Source: Paracoccaceae bacterium
GTDB lineage: Bacteria; Pseudomonadota; Alphaproteobacteria; Rhodobacterales; Rhodobacteraceae
Direction: 5' to 3'
Length of the DNA stretch: 64,000 nt
NCBI GenBank assembly: GCA_004153385.1
Contig: SDAL01000001.1
Span: 1,817,492-1,881,491 of the forward strand
Shown here piece after piece: positions 46,254-55,095 of this stretch (the stretch's first letter is position 1; the number at the start of each line of letters is the position of its first letter). Below the pieces are notes generated by a model. It searched no databases. It had not been told where the DNA came from and saw only the letters and a program-made list of their open reading frames with translations. Position numbers and translations under genes: made by a program.

Positions 46254-47774
46254 GTGGCGACATCCAGTTTTACGATGGCCTTTCAGGGCGTCGATGCGCA
46301 TCCGGTCGAGGTGGAATGTGCCCTTGCCCCCGGATTGCCCGGTTTTACCATCGTAGGACTTCCAAACAAGGCCGTGACAGAGGCGCGCGAACGGGTGCGG
46401 GCCAGTTTCGCAGCCCTGTCGCTGGCCCTTCCGATGGAACGGATCACAGTCAATCTGGCGCCTTCCGATTTACCAAAGGAGGGCGCGCATTACGATCTGC
46501 CAATTGCGCTGGCGCTGCTGGCCGCAATGGGTGTGATCCCGCCCGAGACACTTCAGGACTGTGTGGCGCTTGGGGCGCTGTCGCTGGACGGGCGTTTGAT
46601 TTCGGTGCCGGGTGCGCTGCCGGCGGCGGTGCTGGCGGCAAGCCGCGGCGCGCGGCTGCTTTGCCCCGAGGCCTGCGGGCCGGAGGCCGCGTGGGTCGGA
46701 GATACGGAGGTGATTGCCGCCCCCAGTTTGCGCGCGATGCTGGATCATCTGAGCGGCACCAACCCGCGAGCGCCCGCGCGACCGGGCACCACCTGCGACA
46801 CCCCCAGCGGTCCCGATATCGCCGACGTACGGGGACAGGAGCGTGCAAAACGAGCCTTGGAAATTGCTGCCGCCGGACGTCATCATATGCTGATGACCGG
46901 GCCACCGGGGTGCGGGAAATCGCTTCTGGCGGCCTGTCTGCCACGGCTTTTGCCACCGCTCAGCGCACAAGAGGCGCTTGAAACCTCCATGGTGCAGTCT
47001 GTGGCGGGGCTGCTGGATCAGGGCGGCATCTCGCGGGTCCGCCCGTTCCGCCACGTCCATCACACCGCCAGCAAAGCCGCCCTGACAGGGGGCGGGCCGA
47101 ACGCAGGCCCCGGCGCGATCAGCCTTGCCCATAACGGTGTGCTTTTTCTCGACGAGTTGCCCGAATTCGCAGCCGGCGTTTTGGATACTCTGCGCCAGCC
47201 GATCGAGGATGGTGTGATCACGGTGGCGCGGGCGCGCGCGCATGTGCGGTATCCTTGCCGGTTTTTGCTCATCGCTGCGGCCAATCCGTGCCGCTGCGGG
47301 CATATGGCCCAGCCCGAACTGGCTTGCCCGCGTGCGCCGCAATGCGGAGCGGACTACCTCGGGCGCATTTCAGGCCCCCTGCTCGACCGTTTTGATCTGC
47401 GTCTGGAATTATCGCCGGTTTCATATACCGATCTTGATCTGCCTTCGGGGGCGGACAGCGCACAAGAGGTCGCGCGCCGCGTCCTGCGTGCCAGAGACGT
47501 TCAGGCCCTACGATTTGCCGATCATCCCAACTGCCGCAGCAACGCGGACGCAGACGGGCCGCTTTTAACCGATATCGCAGCGCTCGACGATGATGGTCGC
47601 GCTCTTTTGCAACGTGTGTCGGAACGCTACGGGCTGTCGGCACGAGGATATCACCGGTTGCTGCGCGTCGCCCGTACCATTGCCGATCTGGACGGCGCGC
47701 CACAGGTGCGCCGGTCGCATCTGGCGGAGGCTGTCGGTTTCCGGCTGGTCCAGCCTATGGCCACCGCTTCGTGA
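46254..47774 (+). CDS. comM: ComM / YifB-family Mg-chelatase-like AAA+ ATPase
   Basis: Encodes 506 aa. The N-terminal LonC-like domain (ALAPGLPGFTIVGLPNKAV, then ERVRASFAALSL) precedes a AAA+ module with Walker A GPPGCGKS near residue 217 and Walker B VLFLDELPEF. CRCGH with flanking cysteines follows, and the C-terminal lid contains SARGYHRLLRVARTIADLDG. ComM is a hexameric helicase that promotes branch migration when incoming DNA recombines during natural transformation. The start is GTG 46254 with AAAGGA upstream. A CtrA box stands 50 bp before it. Its end overlaps the convergent hydrolase gene by 20 bp. Confidence 0.95.
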   Translation: MATSSFTMAFQGVDAHPVEVECALAPGLPGFTIVGLPNKAVTEARERVRASFAALSLALPMERITVNLAPSDLPKEGAHYDLPIALALLAAMGVIPPETLQDCVALGALSLDGRLISVPGALPAAVLAASRGARLLCPEACGPEAAWVGDTEVIAAPSLRAMLDHLSGTNPRAPARPGTTCDTPSGPDIADVRGQERAKRALEIAAAGRHHMLMTGPPGCGKSLLAACLPRLLPPLSAQEALETSMVQSVAGLLDQGGISRVRPFRHVHHTASKAALTGGGPNAGPGAISLAHNGVLFLDELPEFAAGVLDTLRQPIEDGVITVARARAHVRYPCRFLLIAAANPCRCGHMAQPELACPRAPQCGADYLGRISGPLLDRFDLRLELSPVSYTDLDLPSGADSAQEVARRVLRARDVQALRFADHPNCRSNADADGPLLTDIAALDDDGRALLQRVSERYGLSARGYHRLLRVARTIADLDGAPQVRRSHLAEAVGFRLVQPMATAS

Positions 47775-48651
47775 TAAAGGCGGCCGCGTCCCTGATCGCC
47801 TCGCGCGCTTCCGGCAAATAGCCCGGAAAAAGCTGCCACACATGCGGCGTGTCAGGCCAGCTTTGCACGGTTACATCCCCGCCAAAGCTACGCAAACGGT
47901 CCGCCATGCGCAAACTGTCATCGCACAGGATTTCACTTAAGGAATGCTGGATCAACACCGGCGGGGGATCGGGAAACTGCGCATAAAGCGGGGATACCAC
48001 CGGGTCGCACGGATCCATATCGCCGATTATATAGTTCACCAGTTCGGGAAATCTGTGCGCAGGCAGCACCGGATCAACCGCGGCATTGTAAGCTAACGAC
48101 GGCCCCTCCCCGCATAGATCCGTCCATGGCGAGAATACAACACAGGCTGCAGGGGGCGTATGCTCCTGACACAACCGCGCCAGCAGCCCCAACGCCAGCC
48201 CACCGCCTGCACTATCGCCAGCCAGCACTATGTTTTTGGGCAGGTAACCACGCTCAAGCAATCCCTGCCACGCAGCATACGCATCTTGCATGGCGGCGGG
48301 CAGCGGGTGCTCGGGGGCCAGGCGGTATTCCGGCAACACCACCTCACGGCGAAGGGCGCGCGACAAATACCCGCCAAGCCCGCGATAATGCCACGCGGAC
48401 CCTGCCAGATACCCTCCGCCATGCAGATACATCACGACCTGCTCCGGCTCGCAGGTGACGCCCGCGCGCACCAGCAGTGCCGGAACACGCCCCAGATCCT
48501 GCCGCTGGACCAAAAGGCCCGGCGGCACCGGAAGACGTGCGGCCCCCCGCTCCATCTCGGCGCGGGCCGAAACCGGATCCAGTATGCGTGCGAAACGCCG
48601 CTTTGCTGTGACGCGCAGAAGGGTATTGAGCGCCCGCCCCCGCAGGCTCAT
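47755..48651 (-). CDS. Alpha/beta hydrolase, hormone-sensitive lipase family
   Basis: Encodes 298 aa. [12 protein letters not shown] carries the oxyanion-hole HGGG motif, and [14 protein letters not shown] the nucleophile Ser in G-D-S-A-G. The Asp and His of the triad are expected in LSEILCDD and DTPHVW near the C-terminus. Such esterases hydrolyse short acyl esters in the cytosol. ATG 48651 overlaps the gshB stop by 4 bases (ATGA), so it is co-transcribed and coupled with gshB. The natural substrate is unknown, and the link with glutathione synthesis is probably only one of operon structure. Confidence 0.9.
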   Translation of the reverse strand: MSLRGRALNTLLRVTAKRRFARILDPVSARAEMERGAARLPVPPGLLVQRQDLGRVPALLVRAGVTCEPEQVVMYLHGGGYLAGSAWHYRGLGGYLSRALRREVVLPEYRLAPEHPLPAAMQDAYAAWQGLLERGYLPKNIVLAGDSAGGGLALGLLARLCQEHTPPAACVVFSPWTDLCGEGPSLAYNAAVDPVLPAHRFPELVNYIIGDMDPCDPVVSPLYAQFPDPPPVLIQHSLSEILCDDSLRMADRLRSFGGDVTVQSWPDTPHVWQLFPGYLPEAREAIRDAAAFITKRWP

Positions 48652-49595
48652 GCGTTGGCCCGACGCGTTTCGATCGCATCCCAGATCTTACCGGCAATGT
48701 TCGTGCCATCGAACCGCTCCAGCTCCTGAATGCCGGTGGGAGAGGTCACATTGATTTCCGTCAGCCAATCGCCGATTACATCGATCCCGACGAAGATCTG
48801 CCCTTTCTCACGCAGGTACGGCCCGATCCGCTTGCAGATTTCAAGATCGCGCTCGGTCAGCGCCACTTTCTCGGCCCGCCCGCCGACATGCATGTTGGAC
48901 CGCGTTTCCCCTTCCAGCGGTACGCGGTTGATCGCGCCCACAGGCTCCCCGTCCACCAAGATCACGCGTTTGTCGCCCTTGGAGACCGCAGGCAGGAATT
49001 TCTGCGCGATCAGCGGTTCGCGGTTGATGCCTGCAAAAAGCTCGTGCAACGAGGCCAGATTGCGGTCATTGGCATCAAGGCGGAACACGCCTGCCCCGCC
49101 ATTGCCATAAAGCGGCTTGAGGATGATATCGCCGTGTTTGGCCTTGAACTCCCGCAAGGTCGCCAGATCGCGGGCGATCATCGTGGGGGGGGTCAGGTCG
49201 GGGAAATTCAACACCAACAGCTTTTCGGGCGAATTGCGCACCCAGAACGGATCGTTCACAACCATCGTCTTGGGGTGGATGCGTTCCAGCAGATGCGTGG
49301 TGGTGATATATCCCATATCGAACGGCGGGTCCTGACGCAGCCAGACCACATCGAAGGTCGACAGATCCACATCCGTCATCTCGCCCAGAGTGAAATGGTT
49401 GCCCTTTTCGCGGCGCACGCTCAGCGGCCAGCCGCGGGCACAGATCGTGCCCTCGCGATAGCTGAGTTGATCCGGGGTATAGTAAAACAGGTCGTGTCCG
49501 CGCGCTTGCGCCTCTTCCGCGATGCGGAACGTGCTGTCTGCGTCGATATTAACCGGACCAATCGGGTCCATCTGAATTGCAATTTTCAAGGCCAT
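48648..49595 (-). CDS. gshB: Glutathione synthetase
   Basis: Encodes 315 aa, the length of bacterial Gsh[22 protein letters not shown] opens the N-terminal domain. [46 protein letters not shown] and the ATP-grasp region ([18 protein letters not shown]) follow; [15 protein letters not shown] is near the end. It joins glycine to gamma-glutamylcysteine with ATP. ATG 49595 has GAAAGGGGGCGG before it. It heads a two-gene unit with the hydrolase and lies downstream of yraN and rsmI on the same strand. Confidence 0.96.
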   Translation of the reverse strand: MALKIAIQMDPIGPVNIDADSTFRIAEEAQARGHDLFYYTPDQLSYREGTICARGWPLSVRREKGNHFTLGEMTDVDLSTFDVVWLRQDPPFDMGYITTTHLLERIHPKTMVVNDPFWVRNSPEKLLVLNFPDLTPPTMIARDLATLREFKAKHGDIILKPLYGNGGAGVFRLDANDRNLASLHELFAGINREPLIAQKFLPAVSKGDKRVILVDGEPVGAINRVPLEGETRSNMHVGGRAEKVALTERDLEICKRIGPYLREKGQIFVGIDVIGDWLTEINVTSPTGIQELERFDGTNIAGKIWDAIETRRANA

Positions 49596-49670
49596 TACCG
49601 CCCCCTTTCGTTGCAAGCTTGATGCCCTTTGGCGCAGCCCGATGCAATCACCTTGATGACATCGGGCCCA

Positions 49671-50048
49671 TCACATCCCGTCAAAGCAAACCGCATTTTG
49701 CTGGAGACGGATCTGGCCATGTGCGTCAACCAGCGCGATATCGAAACGCATCCGCGCGCCGCGCCACGCCGCTGACGTGGCGCAAAACTCCTGTGCAGAC
49801 AAGGCGATGCGGTGCAACTGGCGCGGTGTGATCCGCGCCACGGCGGCTTCGAAACTGCGGGCGCGTTTCACCTCGGTGAACACAACAAGGTGCTGATCGC
49901 CCAAAATCAGGTCGATCTCGCCACCATGATGCCCACGCCAGCGCCGCGCAACGACCTGCAAGCCCAGCGCTTCATATTCGCGCGCCACCTGCTGTTCTGC
50001 AGCCAACCCGCCGTGATAGGCCATCGCACCCTGTTCAATCCGGCCCAT
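49671..50048 (-). CDS. UPF0102 (YraN) family endonuclease-like protein
   Basis: Encodes 125 aa. The family pattern is clear: AYHGGLAAEQQVAREYEALG, WRGHHGGEIDLILGD (the Asp of a restriction-endonuclease-like fold) and VVFTEVKRARSFEAA (E-x-K). YraN is thought to act on Holliday-junction-like DNA but is poorly studied. Its start overlaps the end of rsmI by 14 bases, so they are co-transcribed. ATG 50024 is an alternative start. The order rsmI, LpoA-like gene and yraN resembles the E. coli yraL-yraM-yraN cluster. Confidence 0.93.
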   Translation of the reverse strand: MGRIEQGAMAYHGGLAAEQQVAREYEALGLQVVARRWRGHHGGEIDLILGDQHLVVFTEVKRARSFEAAVARITPRQLHRIALSAQEFCATSAAWRGARMRFDIALVDAHGQIRLQQNAVCFDGM

Positions 50049-50946
50049 CGCCTTTCTCCATTGCCAGCGCGGTCTGATACACCTCGCGCCGTTTCAGCCC
50101 CAAAAGTGTGGCCACTTCGGCCGAGGCATCCTTCATGCTCATATGCGCGCGCCGCGCCCGCAGCGCGTCCTCGATCGAGGCGCCCGTGACCTCCTGCTTG
50201 CCCGCGCGGTCAAATAAAACAACAATCTCGCCCTTGATCTCGCGATCAGCCAGCTGCGCACCCAGCTCGGCCACAGGGCCGCGCAAAACCTCCTCGAACC
50301 GTTTTGTCAGCTCGCGGCACACCACCGCCTCGCGGTTGTCGCCCAAAGCCTGCGCCAAATCTGTCAAGCAAGCCTTAAGACGCTTGGGACTTTCGTAAAA
50401 AACCACCGTGGCCGCCGCCGTATCCAGCCCTTGAAACCAGTTCTGGCGCGCGCCCGATGTGCGGGGCGGAAAGCCTGCGAACAAAAACCTGTCCGACGGC
50501 AGGCCCGATACATTCAGCGCCGCCAGAACCGCCGATGGTCCGGGCGCTGCAAAGACCCGATAGCCTTCCTCGATCACCGCGCGCCCCAGCTGGTATCCCG
50601 GGTCCGCCACCAGAGGGGTGCCCGCCTCGGAGGCGTAGACCACGCTTTTACCCTCCGCCAGCAGCCCCATGATCCGTGGCCGCGCCGCGTCGCCGTTTTG
50701 ATCGTGATAGGCAATCAAGGGCCGGTGATCGAGCGCGACGCCATGGATATCCATCAGATGGCGCAGGCTGCGTGTGTCTTCGGCCGCCAGCACATCCGCT
50801 GTGGCCAACATATCCAGCGCGCGCAAGGTGATATCACGGGCCGCCCCGATCGGGGTCGCGATGAAATGCAGCCCCGGCTGCAAACGCCCCTGTCCGGCGC
50901 GCGCGCCAAATTCCGCCGTTTTACCGGCTTGCCAGTTTCCTGTCAT
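50035..50946 (-). CDS. rsmI: 16S rRNA (cytidine(1402)-2'-O)-methyltransferase
   Basis: Encodes 303 aa of the tetrapyrrole-methylase fold. LHFIATPIGAARDITLRAL and AAEDTRSLRHLM start the SAM-binding domain; VYASEAGTPLVADPGYQL, with Glu in place of the usual Asp, and FAAPGPSAVLAALNVSGLP follow, then FYESPKRL and CRELTKRFEE. It methylates the ribose of C1402 in the ribosomal decoding centre. ATG 50946 is chosen over an upstream extension that lacks conserved sequence. It is divergent from the LpoA-like gene with only 87 bp between. Confidence 0.94.
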   Translation of the reverse strand: MTGNWQAGKTAEFGARAGQGRLQPGLHFIATPIGAARDITLRALDMLATADVLAAEDTRSLRHLMDIHGVALDHRPLIAYHDQNGDAARPRIMGLLAEGKSVVYASEAGTPLVADPGYQLGRAVIEEGYRVFAAPGPSAVLAALNVSGLPSDRFLFAGFPPRTSGARQNWFQGLDTAAATVVFYESPKRLKACLTDLAQALGDNREAVVCRELTKRFEEVLRGPVAELGAQLADREIKGEIVVLFDRAGKQEVTGASIEDALRARRAHMSMKDASAEVATLLGLKRREVYQTALAMEKGDGPD

Positions 50947-51033
50947 TTCAGCTGCCCTCGAAAAGTTTACTTCATCAATGGAAACGCATAGTGTCGCCAC
51001 CAACACCCCCTGCCATGGACCAGAGGATCCCAT

Positions 51034-52215
51034 ATGTTTGCGATTTTACGGAAGCGCCGCAACCCGATGATACGAATCGCCGCTATTATATCGGCATTCT
51101 GGGTCGCGGCTTGTACCCCTATTGCGATGAACAACAGCAATAGCGGTCAGAAAATTGACACATCCAAACCCGTGCCTGTCGCCCTTCTTGTGCCCGGTGG
51201 ATCGAGCAACGCAGGCGACGAGACGCTGGCGCGGTCGCTCAAGCAGGCCGCAGAGCTGGCGATTGCCGATCTTGACGGCGTTGATGTCGATTTGCGTGTG
51301 TACAACACGGGCGGTGATGCGACACGCGCCGCACAGATGGCCACCAAGGCTGTGGACGAGGGCGCGAAAATCATCCTTGGACCGGTTTTCGCCCAATCCG
51401 CCAATGCGGTCGGGGTGGCGGTTGCAGGCCGCAATGTGAATGTGCTGTCGTTCTCTAACAACACGCAGATCGCTGGCGGCAACGTCTTTGTGATGGGCCC
51501 GACCTTCGAGAACACCGCAGACCGTCTGGTGGGCTATGCCGCAAGCCACGGAAAACCCAACATCCTTATTGTCCACGAGCAGAACACCGCAGGCGAGATC
51601 GGCGCACAGGCGATTGAAGGCGCGATCAAATCCAGTGGTGCGAAACTGGCGGGCAAGATGTCCTACCCGTTCTCGCAGCAAGGTGTGATCGCGGCGGCAG
51701 GCCCGATCGCAGATCGCGCAAAAGCCGGCGACGTGGATGCCGTCTTCATGACCGCCAACACCGCAGGCGCATTGCCGCTTTTGACCCAAGTACTGCCTGA
51801 GCGCGGTGTGGATCCGGCGCAAAAGCAATTCATCGGCCTGACCCGTTGGGACAACCCGCGTGCCACGCTGGAATTGCCCGGTGTGCAAGGCGGCTGGTTT
51901 GCCCTGCCCGACCCGAGCCTGAGCGCGCAGTTCCGCTCGCGCTATCAGGCAGCCTATGGTCAGGCACCGCATCCGATTGCCGGTCTTGCCTATGACGGAA
52001 TCGCCGCAATCGGTGCGCTGGTGAAATCCGGCAACCCGAATGCGCTGACCAAATCCGGTCTGACGCAGCGCTCGGGCTTTGTGGGCGTGAACGGCGTCTT
52101 CCGCCTGAACAGCGATGGCACGAACACGCGTGCGCTGGCTGTGGCACAGGTGCGCAACAACCAGATGCAGATCATCGATCCGGCCCCGCGCAGCTTTGGC
52201 CGCGCCGGTTTCTGA
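51034..52215 (+). CDS. Penicillin-binding protein activator (LpoA-like lipoprotein)
   Basis: Encodes 393 aa. A lipoprotein signal (about 1-26) ends in VAAC with Cys27. The rest is a periplasmic-binding-protein fold of the Leu/Ile/Val type: VALLVPGGSSNAGDETLARSLKQAAELA, GPVFAQSANAVG and GWFALPDPSLSAQFRSRY. This domain corresponds to the C-terminal half of LpoA, the outer-membrane activator of PBP1A; the N-terminal TPR part of E. coli LpoA is absent, as in other alphaproteobacteria. The position next to rsmI and yraN matches yraM (lpoA). AGAGGATCC precedes ATG 51034. Confidence 0.88.
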   Translation: MFAILRKRRNPMIRIAAIISAFWVAACTPIAMNNSNSGQKIDTSKPVPVALLVPGGSSNAGDETLARSLKQAAELAIADLDGVDVDLRVYNTGGDATRAAQMATKAVDEGAKIILGPVFAQSANAVGVAVAGRNVNVLSFSNNTQIAGGNVFVMGPTFENTADRLVGYAASHGKPNILIVHEQNTAGEIGAQAIEGAIKSSGAKLAGKMSYPFSQQGVIAAAGPIADRAKAGDVDAVFMTANTAGALPLLTQVLPERGVDPAQKQFIGLTRWDNPRATLELPGVQGGWFALPDPSLSAQFRSRYQAAYGQAPHPIAGLAYDGIAAIGALVKSGNPNALTKSGLTQRSGFVGVNGVFRLNSDGTNTRALAVAQVRNNQMQIIDPAPRSFGRAGF

Positions 52216-52236
52216 TCGTCTGCGGATCACGGATAA

Positions 52237-52267
52237 GGCGTCAGGCGCGGAGAACGCGCCTGACGCC
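52237..52267 (+). terminator. 13-bp perfect hairpin between the PBP activator and glnD
   Basis: GGCGTCAGGCGCG (52237-52249) and CGCGCCTGACGCC (52255-52267) pair perfectly around GAGAA. The stem is very stable, but a C-rich stretch rather than a T tract follows. It may stop or attenuate transcription into glnD, or protect the upstream mRNA end. Confidence 0.6.
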
Positions 52268-52305
52268 ACCCCTCCCCCACAACTGTCTTGGACAGGACCC
52301 CCGAT

Positions 52306-55095
52306 ATGGGACATAGCGATACACTGAGCACCCCGATCCTGTCGGCACCCGTAGATGCGGACGCGCCGATCCTGCTTAGCGACAGCGGCCTTTTCGAAGC
52401 GCTAGATGTTGTTCTGGCCGGTCTGGACGATCCCAAGGATATCAGCGCTGCCACCGTCCGGTTTCTGAAAGCCGCACGCGATGCCGCCCGCCCGTGGATC
52501 GAGGCCGAATTTACCAAAAACACCCGCCAAGCCCGTGAGACGGTCGAAAACTATGCCCGGATGACGGACGGGCTGGTGCGCGCCACGGTGCATGTGGCGA
52601 CCGATCACCTTAATCCGCAAACCGGTGTAGCCTCCCCCGAAACCGTTACGATTTTGGCGGTTGGCGGATACGGGCGCGCCGAAATGGCCCCGCATTCCGA
52701 TGTGGATCTTCTCTTTCTCAACCCGCACGGCGTCACACCGTGGACAGAGCGGGTCATCGAAAGCATGCTTTATATCCTGTGGGATCTGAAGTTGAAGGTG
52801 GGCCATGCCTCGCGCACGATAGACGAGTGCCTGAAACTCGGCCGCGAGGATATCACCATCCGCACCGCCCTGCTGGAGCAACGCTTCCTGTGCGGTGATG
52901 CCACATTGGCAGAGGCACTCTCCACCAAGATGCGCGACGATCTGTTCAGCCAGACCCCCTCGGAATTCGTCGAGGCAAAACTGGAGGAGCGCGCGCGCCG
53001 CCACAAACGTCAGGGTGGCCAGCGCTATGTGCTGGAGCCCAACGTAAAAGAAGGCAAGGGCGGCCTGCGCGATCTGCAAACGCTTTACTGGATCGCGAAA
53101 TACCTTCACGGCGTGCATCGTGCCGCCGAACTGGTGCCGCTTGGTGTGTTCACCGAGGATGAATACCACAATTTCCATGATGCCGAGAATTACCTGTGGG
53201 CGGTGCGGTGCCATATGCACCTGATTGCCCACCGCGCGACCGAACAACTGACCTTCGATATTCAGGTCGAGGTGGCCGATCGCATGGGCTACAAAGACAC
53301 GGCCGGTCGCCGCGCGGTGGAAGTCTTTATGCAAGATTACTTCCGCCATGCGACAATTGTGGGCGATGTCACGCGGATTTTCCTGACGAAGCTGGAATCC
53401 CAGCATGTAAAGACGGCCCCCAAACTGACCCGCCTGTTCCGCCGGCGCCGCAAGCTGAAGCCACCGTTTGTCGATGACAACCGCCGGATCAACATCACTG
53501 ACGAGGTTGCATTTCTGGCCGATCCGCTCAACCTGTTGCGGGTGTTCGAGGAGGCCCTGCGGTCTGGTCTGCTGATCCACCCCGATGTGATGCGGCTGGT
53601 GCAATCGCATCTGCATCTGTTCACCGATAAGGTGCGCCGCGAGCGCGAGGCATGCCGCATTTTCCTTGATCTTTTGCTCAAACACGGCAACCCCGAGCGT
53701 GCGCTGCGCCGCATGAACGAGTTGAATGTGATCGGCGCGTTCATCCCCGAGTTCGAGCCGATTGTCGCGATGATGCAGTTCAATATGTATCACAGCTACA
53801 CGGTGGACGAGCATACGCTTCAGGTCATCTCGACCATGGCGCAGATCGAACGCGGCGAGTTGATCGAGGAGCTGCCGTTAAGCTCGGAGATACTTGAGGC
53901 AGGTATCAACCGCAGGGTGCTGTATGTGGCGATGCTGCTGCATGATATCGGCAAAGGTCGCCCCGAGGACCATTCGATTCTGGGCGCCAAAATCGCGCGT
54001 GCCGTGACGCCGCGACTGGGCCTTAAGGAAAAGGAATGCGAGACGGTGGAATGGTTGGTGCGCAACCATCTGGTGATGTCGGATATGGCGCAAAAGCGCG
54101 ATATTTCCGACCCGCGCACCATCAAGGAATTCGCCAAGGTCGTGAAAACCCGCGAGCGGCTTGATCTGCTGACCGTGCTGACCGTATGTGACATCCGCGG
54201 GGTTGGCCCGAATGTGTGGAACAACTGGAAGGCCACCCTTCTGCGCAGGCTTCATAACGAGACCTCCGATGCGCTGGAACACGGGCTTGAGGCGATCAAC
54301 CGCGAGCAGCGCGCACAGGATGCCAAAAAGGCGCTGCGCGACAGGCTGGCGGCAAACGGTTGGGACCAGAAATCACGCCGTGCGGAAGCGGCCCGCCATT
54401 ACCCGCCCTACTGGCAAGGTCTGGCCACCGACAACCACGAGATTTTCGCCCGCCTGCTGCAGGATTTGCCCGATGACGAGATCCGCATCGATTTGCAGGT
54501 GGATGCCGATCACGATGCCACACGGGCCAGTTTCGCGCTGGTCGACCATCCGGGCATTTTCTCGCGCCTTGCGGGCGCCTTGGCGCTGGTGGGGGCAAAT
54601 GTCGTGGATGCGCGCACCTACACCACCAAGGACGGCTACGCCACAGCGGTGTTCTGGATACAAGATGACGACGGGCACCCGTTCGAGGCCGCGCGCCTGC
54701 AACGCCTGCGCAATATGATCCAGAAAACCCTGCGCGGCGAGGTGGTGGCACGTGATGCCCTTAAAGATCGCGACAAACTGAAAAAACGGGAGCGTGAATT
54801 CCGTTTCCCGACCCATGTCATGTTCGATAATGAGGGATCTGAACTTTATACCATCGTGGAGGTGGACACCCGCGACCGTCCGGGGCTGCTGTACGATCTG
54901 ACCAGAGCGTTGGCTTCGCAAAATATCTATATCGCCAGTGCCGTCATCGCGACCTATGGCGCGCAGGTGGTCGATACATTCTATGTTAAAGATATGTTCG
55001 GGCTGAAGGTCAAATCAGATCATAAAATGAAACAACTGGAACAAAAGCTGCGCGATTACATCACCAGCGGTTCCAAACGAGCAGGCAATATATGA
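52306..55095 (+). CDS. glnD: Bifunctional uridylyltransferase / uridylyl-removing enzyme GlnD
   Basis: Encodes 929 aa. The nucleotidyltransferase domain has GGYGRAEMAPHSDVDLLFL near residue 119 with the catalytic aspartates. NVKEGKGGLRDLQTLYWIAKY belongs to the linker domain. The HD hydrolase domain has LLHDIGKGRPEDHS near residue 545, and two ACT domains end the protein (about 730-800 and 845-925), where glutamine is sensed. It uridylylates PII proteins when nitrogen is scarce and removes the groups when glutamine is plentiful. ATG 52306 is used; a TTG upstream is less likely. It overlaps murJ by 4 bases. Confidence 0.96.
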   Translation: MGHSDTLSTPILSAPVDADAPILLSDSGLFEALDVVLAGLDDPKDISAATVRFLKAARDAARPWIEAEFTKNTRQARETVENYARMTDGLVRATVHVATDHLNPQTGVASPETVTILAVGGYGRAEMAPHSDVDLLFLNPHGVTPWTERVIESMLYILWDLKLKVGHASRTIDECLKLGREDITIRTALLEQRFLCGDATLAEALSTKMRDDLFSQTPSEFVEAKLEERARRHKRQGGQRYVLEPNVKEGKGGLRDLQTLYWIAKYLHGVHRAAELVPLGVFTEDEYHNFHDAENYLWAVRCHMHLIAHRATEQLTFDIQVEVADRMGYKDTAGRRAVEVFMQDYFRHATIVGDVTRIFLTKLESQHVKTAPKLTRLFRRRRKLKPPFVDDNRRINITDEVAFLADPLNLLRVFEEALRSGLLIHPDVMRLVQSHLHLFTDKVRREREACRIFLDLLLKHGNPERALRRMNELNVIGAFIPEFEPIVAMMQFNMYHSYTVDEHTLQVISTMAQIERGELIEELPLSSEILEAGINRRVLYVAMLLHDIGKGRPEDHSILGAKIARAVTPRLGLKEKECETVEWLVRNHLVMSDMAQKRDISDPRTIKEFAKVVKTRERLDLLTVLTVCDIRGVGPNVWNNWKATLLRRLHNETSDALEHGLEAINREQRAQDAKKALRDRLAANGWDQKSRRAEAARHYPPYWQGLATDNHEIFARLLQDLPDDEIRIDLQVDADHDATRASFALVDHPGIFSRLAGALALVGANVVDARTYTTKDGYATAVFWIQDDDGHPFEAARLQRLRNMIQKTLRGEVVARDALKDRDKLKKREREFRFPTHVMFDNEGSELYTIVEVDTRDRPGLLYDLTRALASQNIYIASAVIATYGAQVVDTFYVKDMFGLKVKSDHKMKQLEQKLRDYITSGSKRAGNI

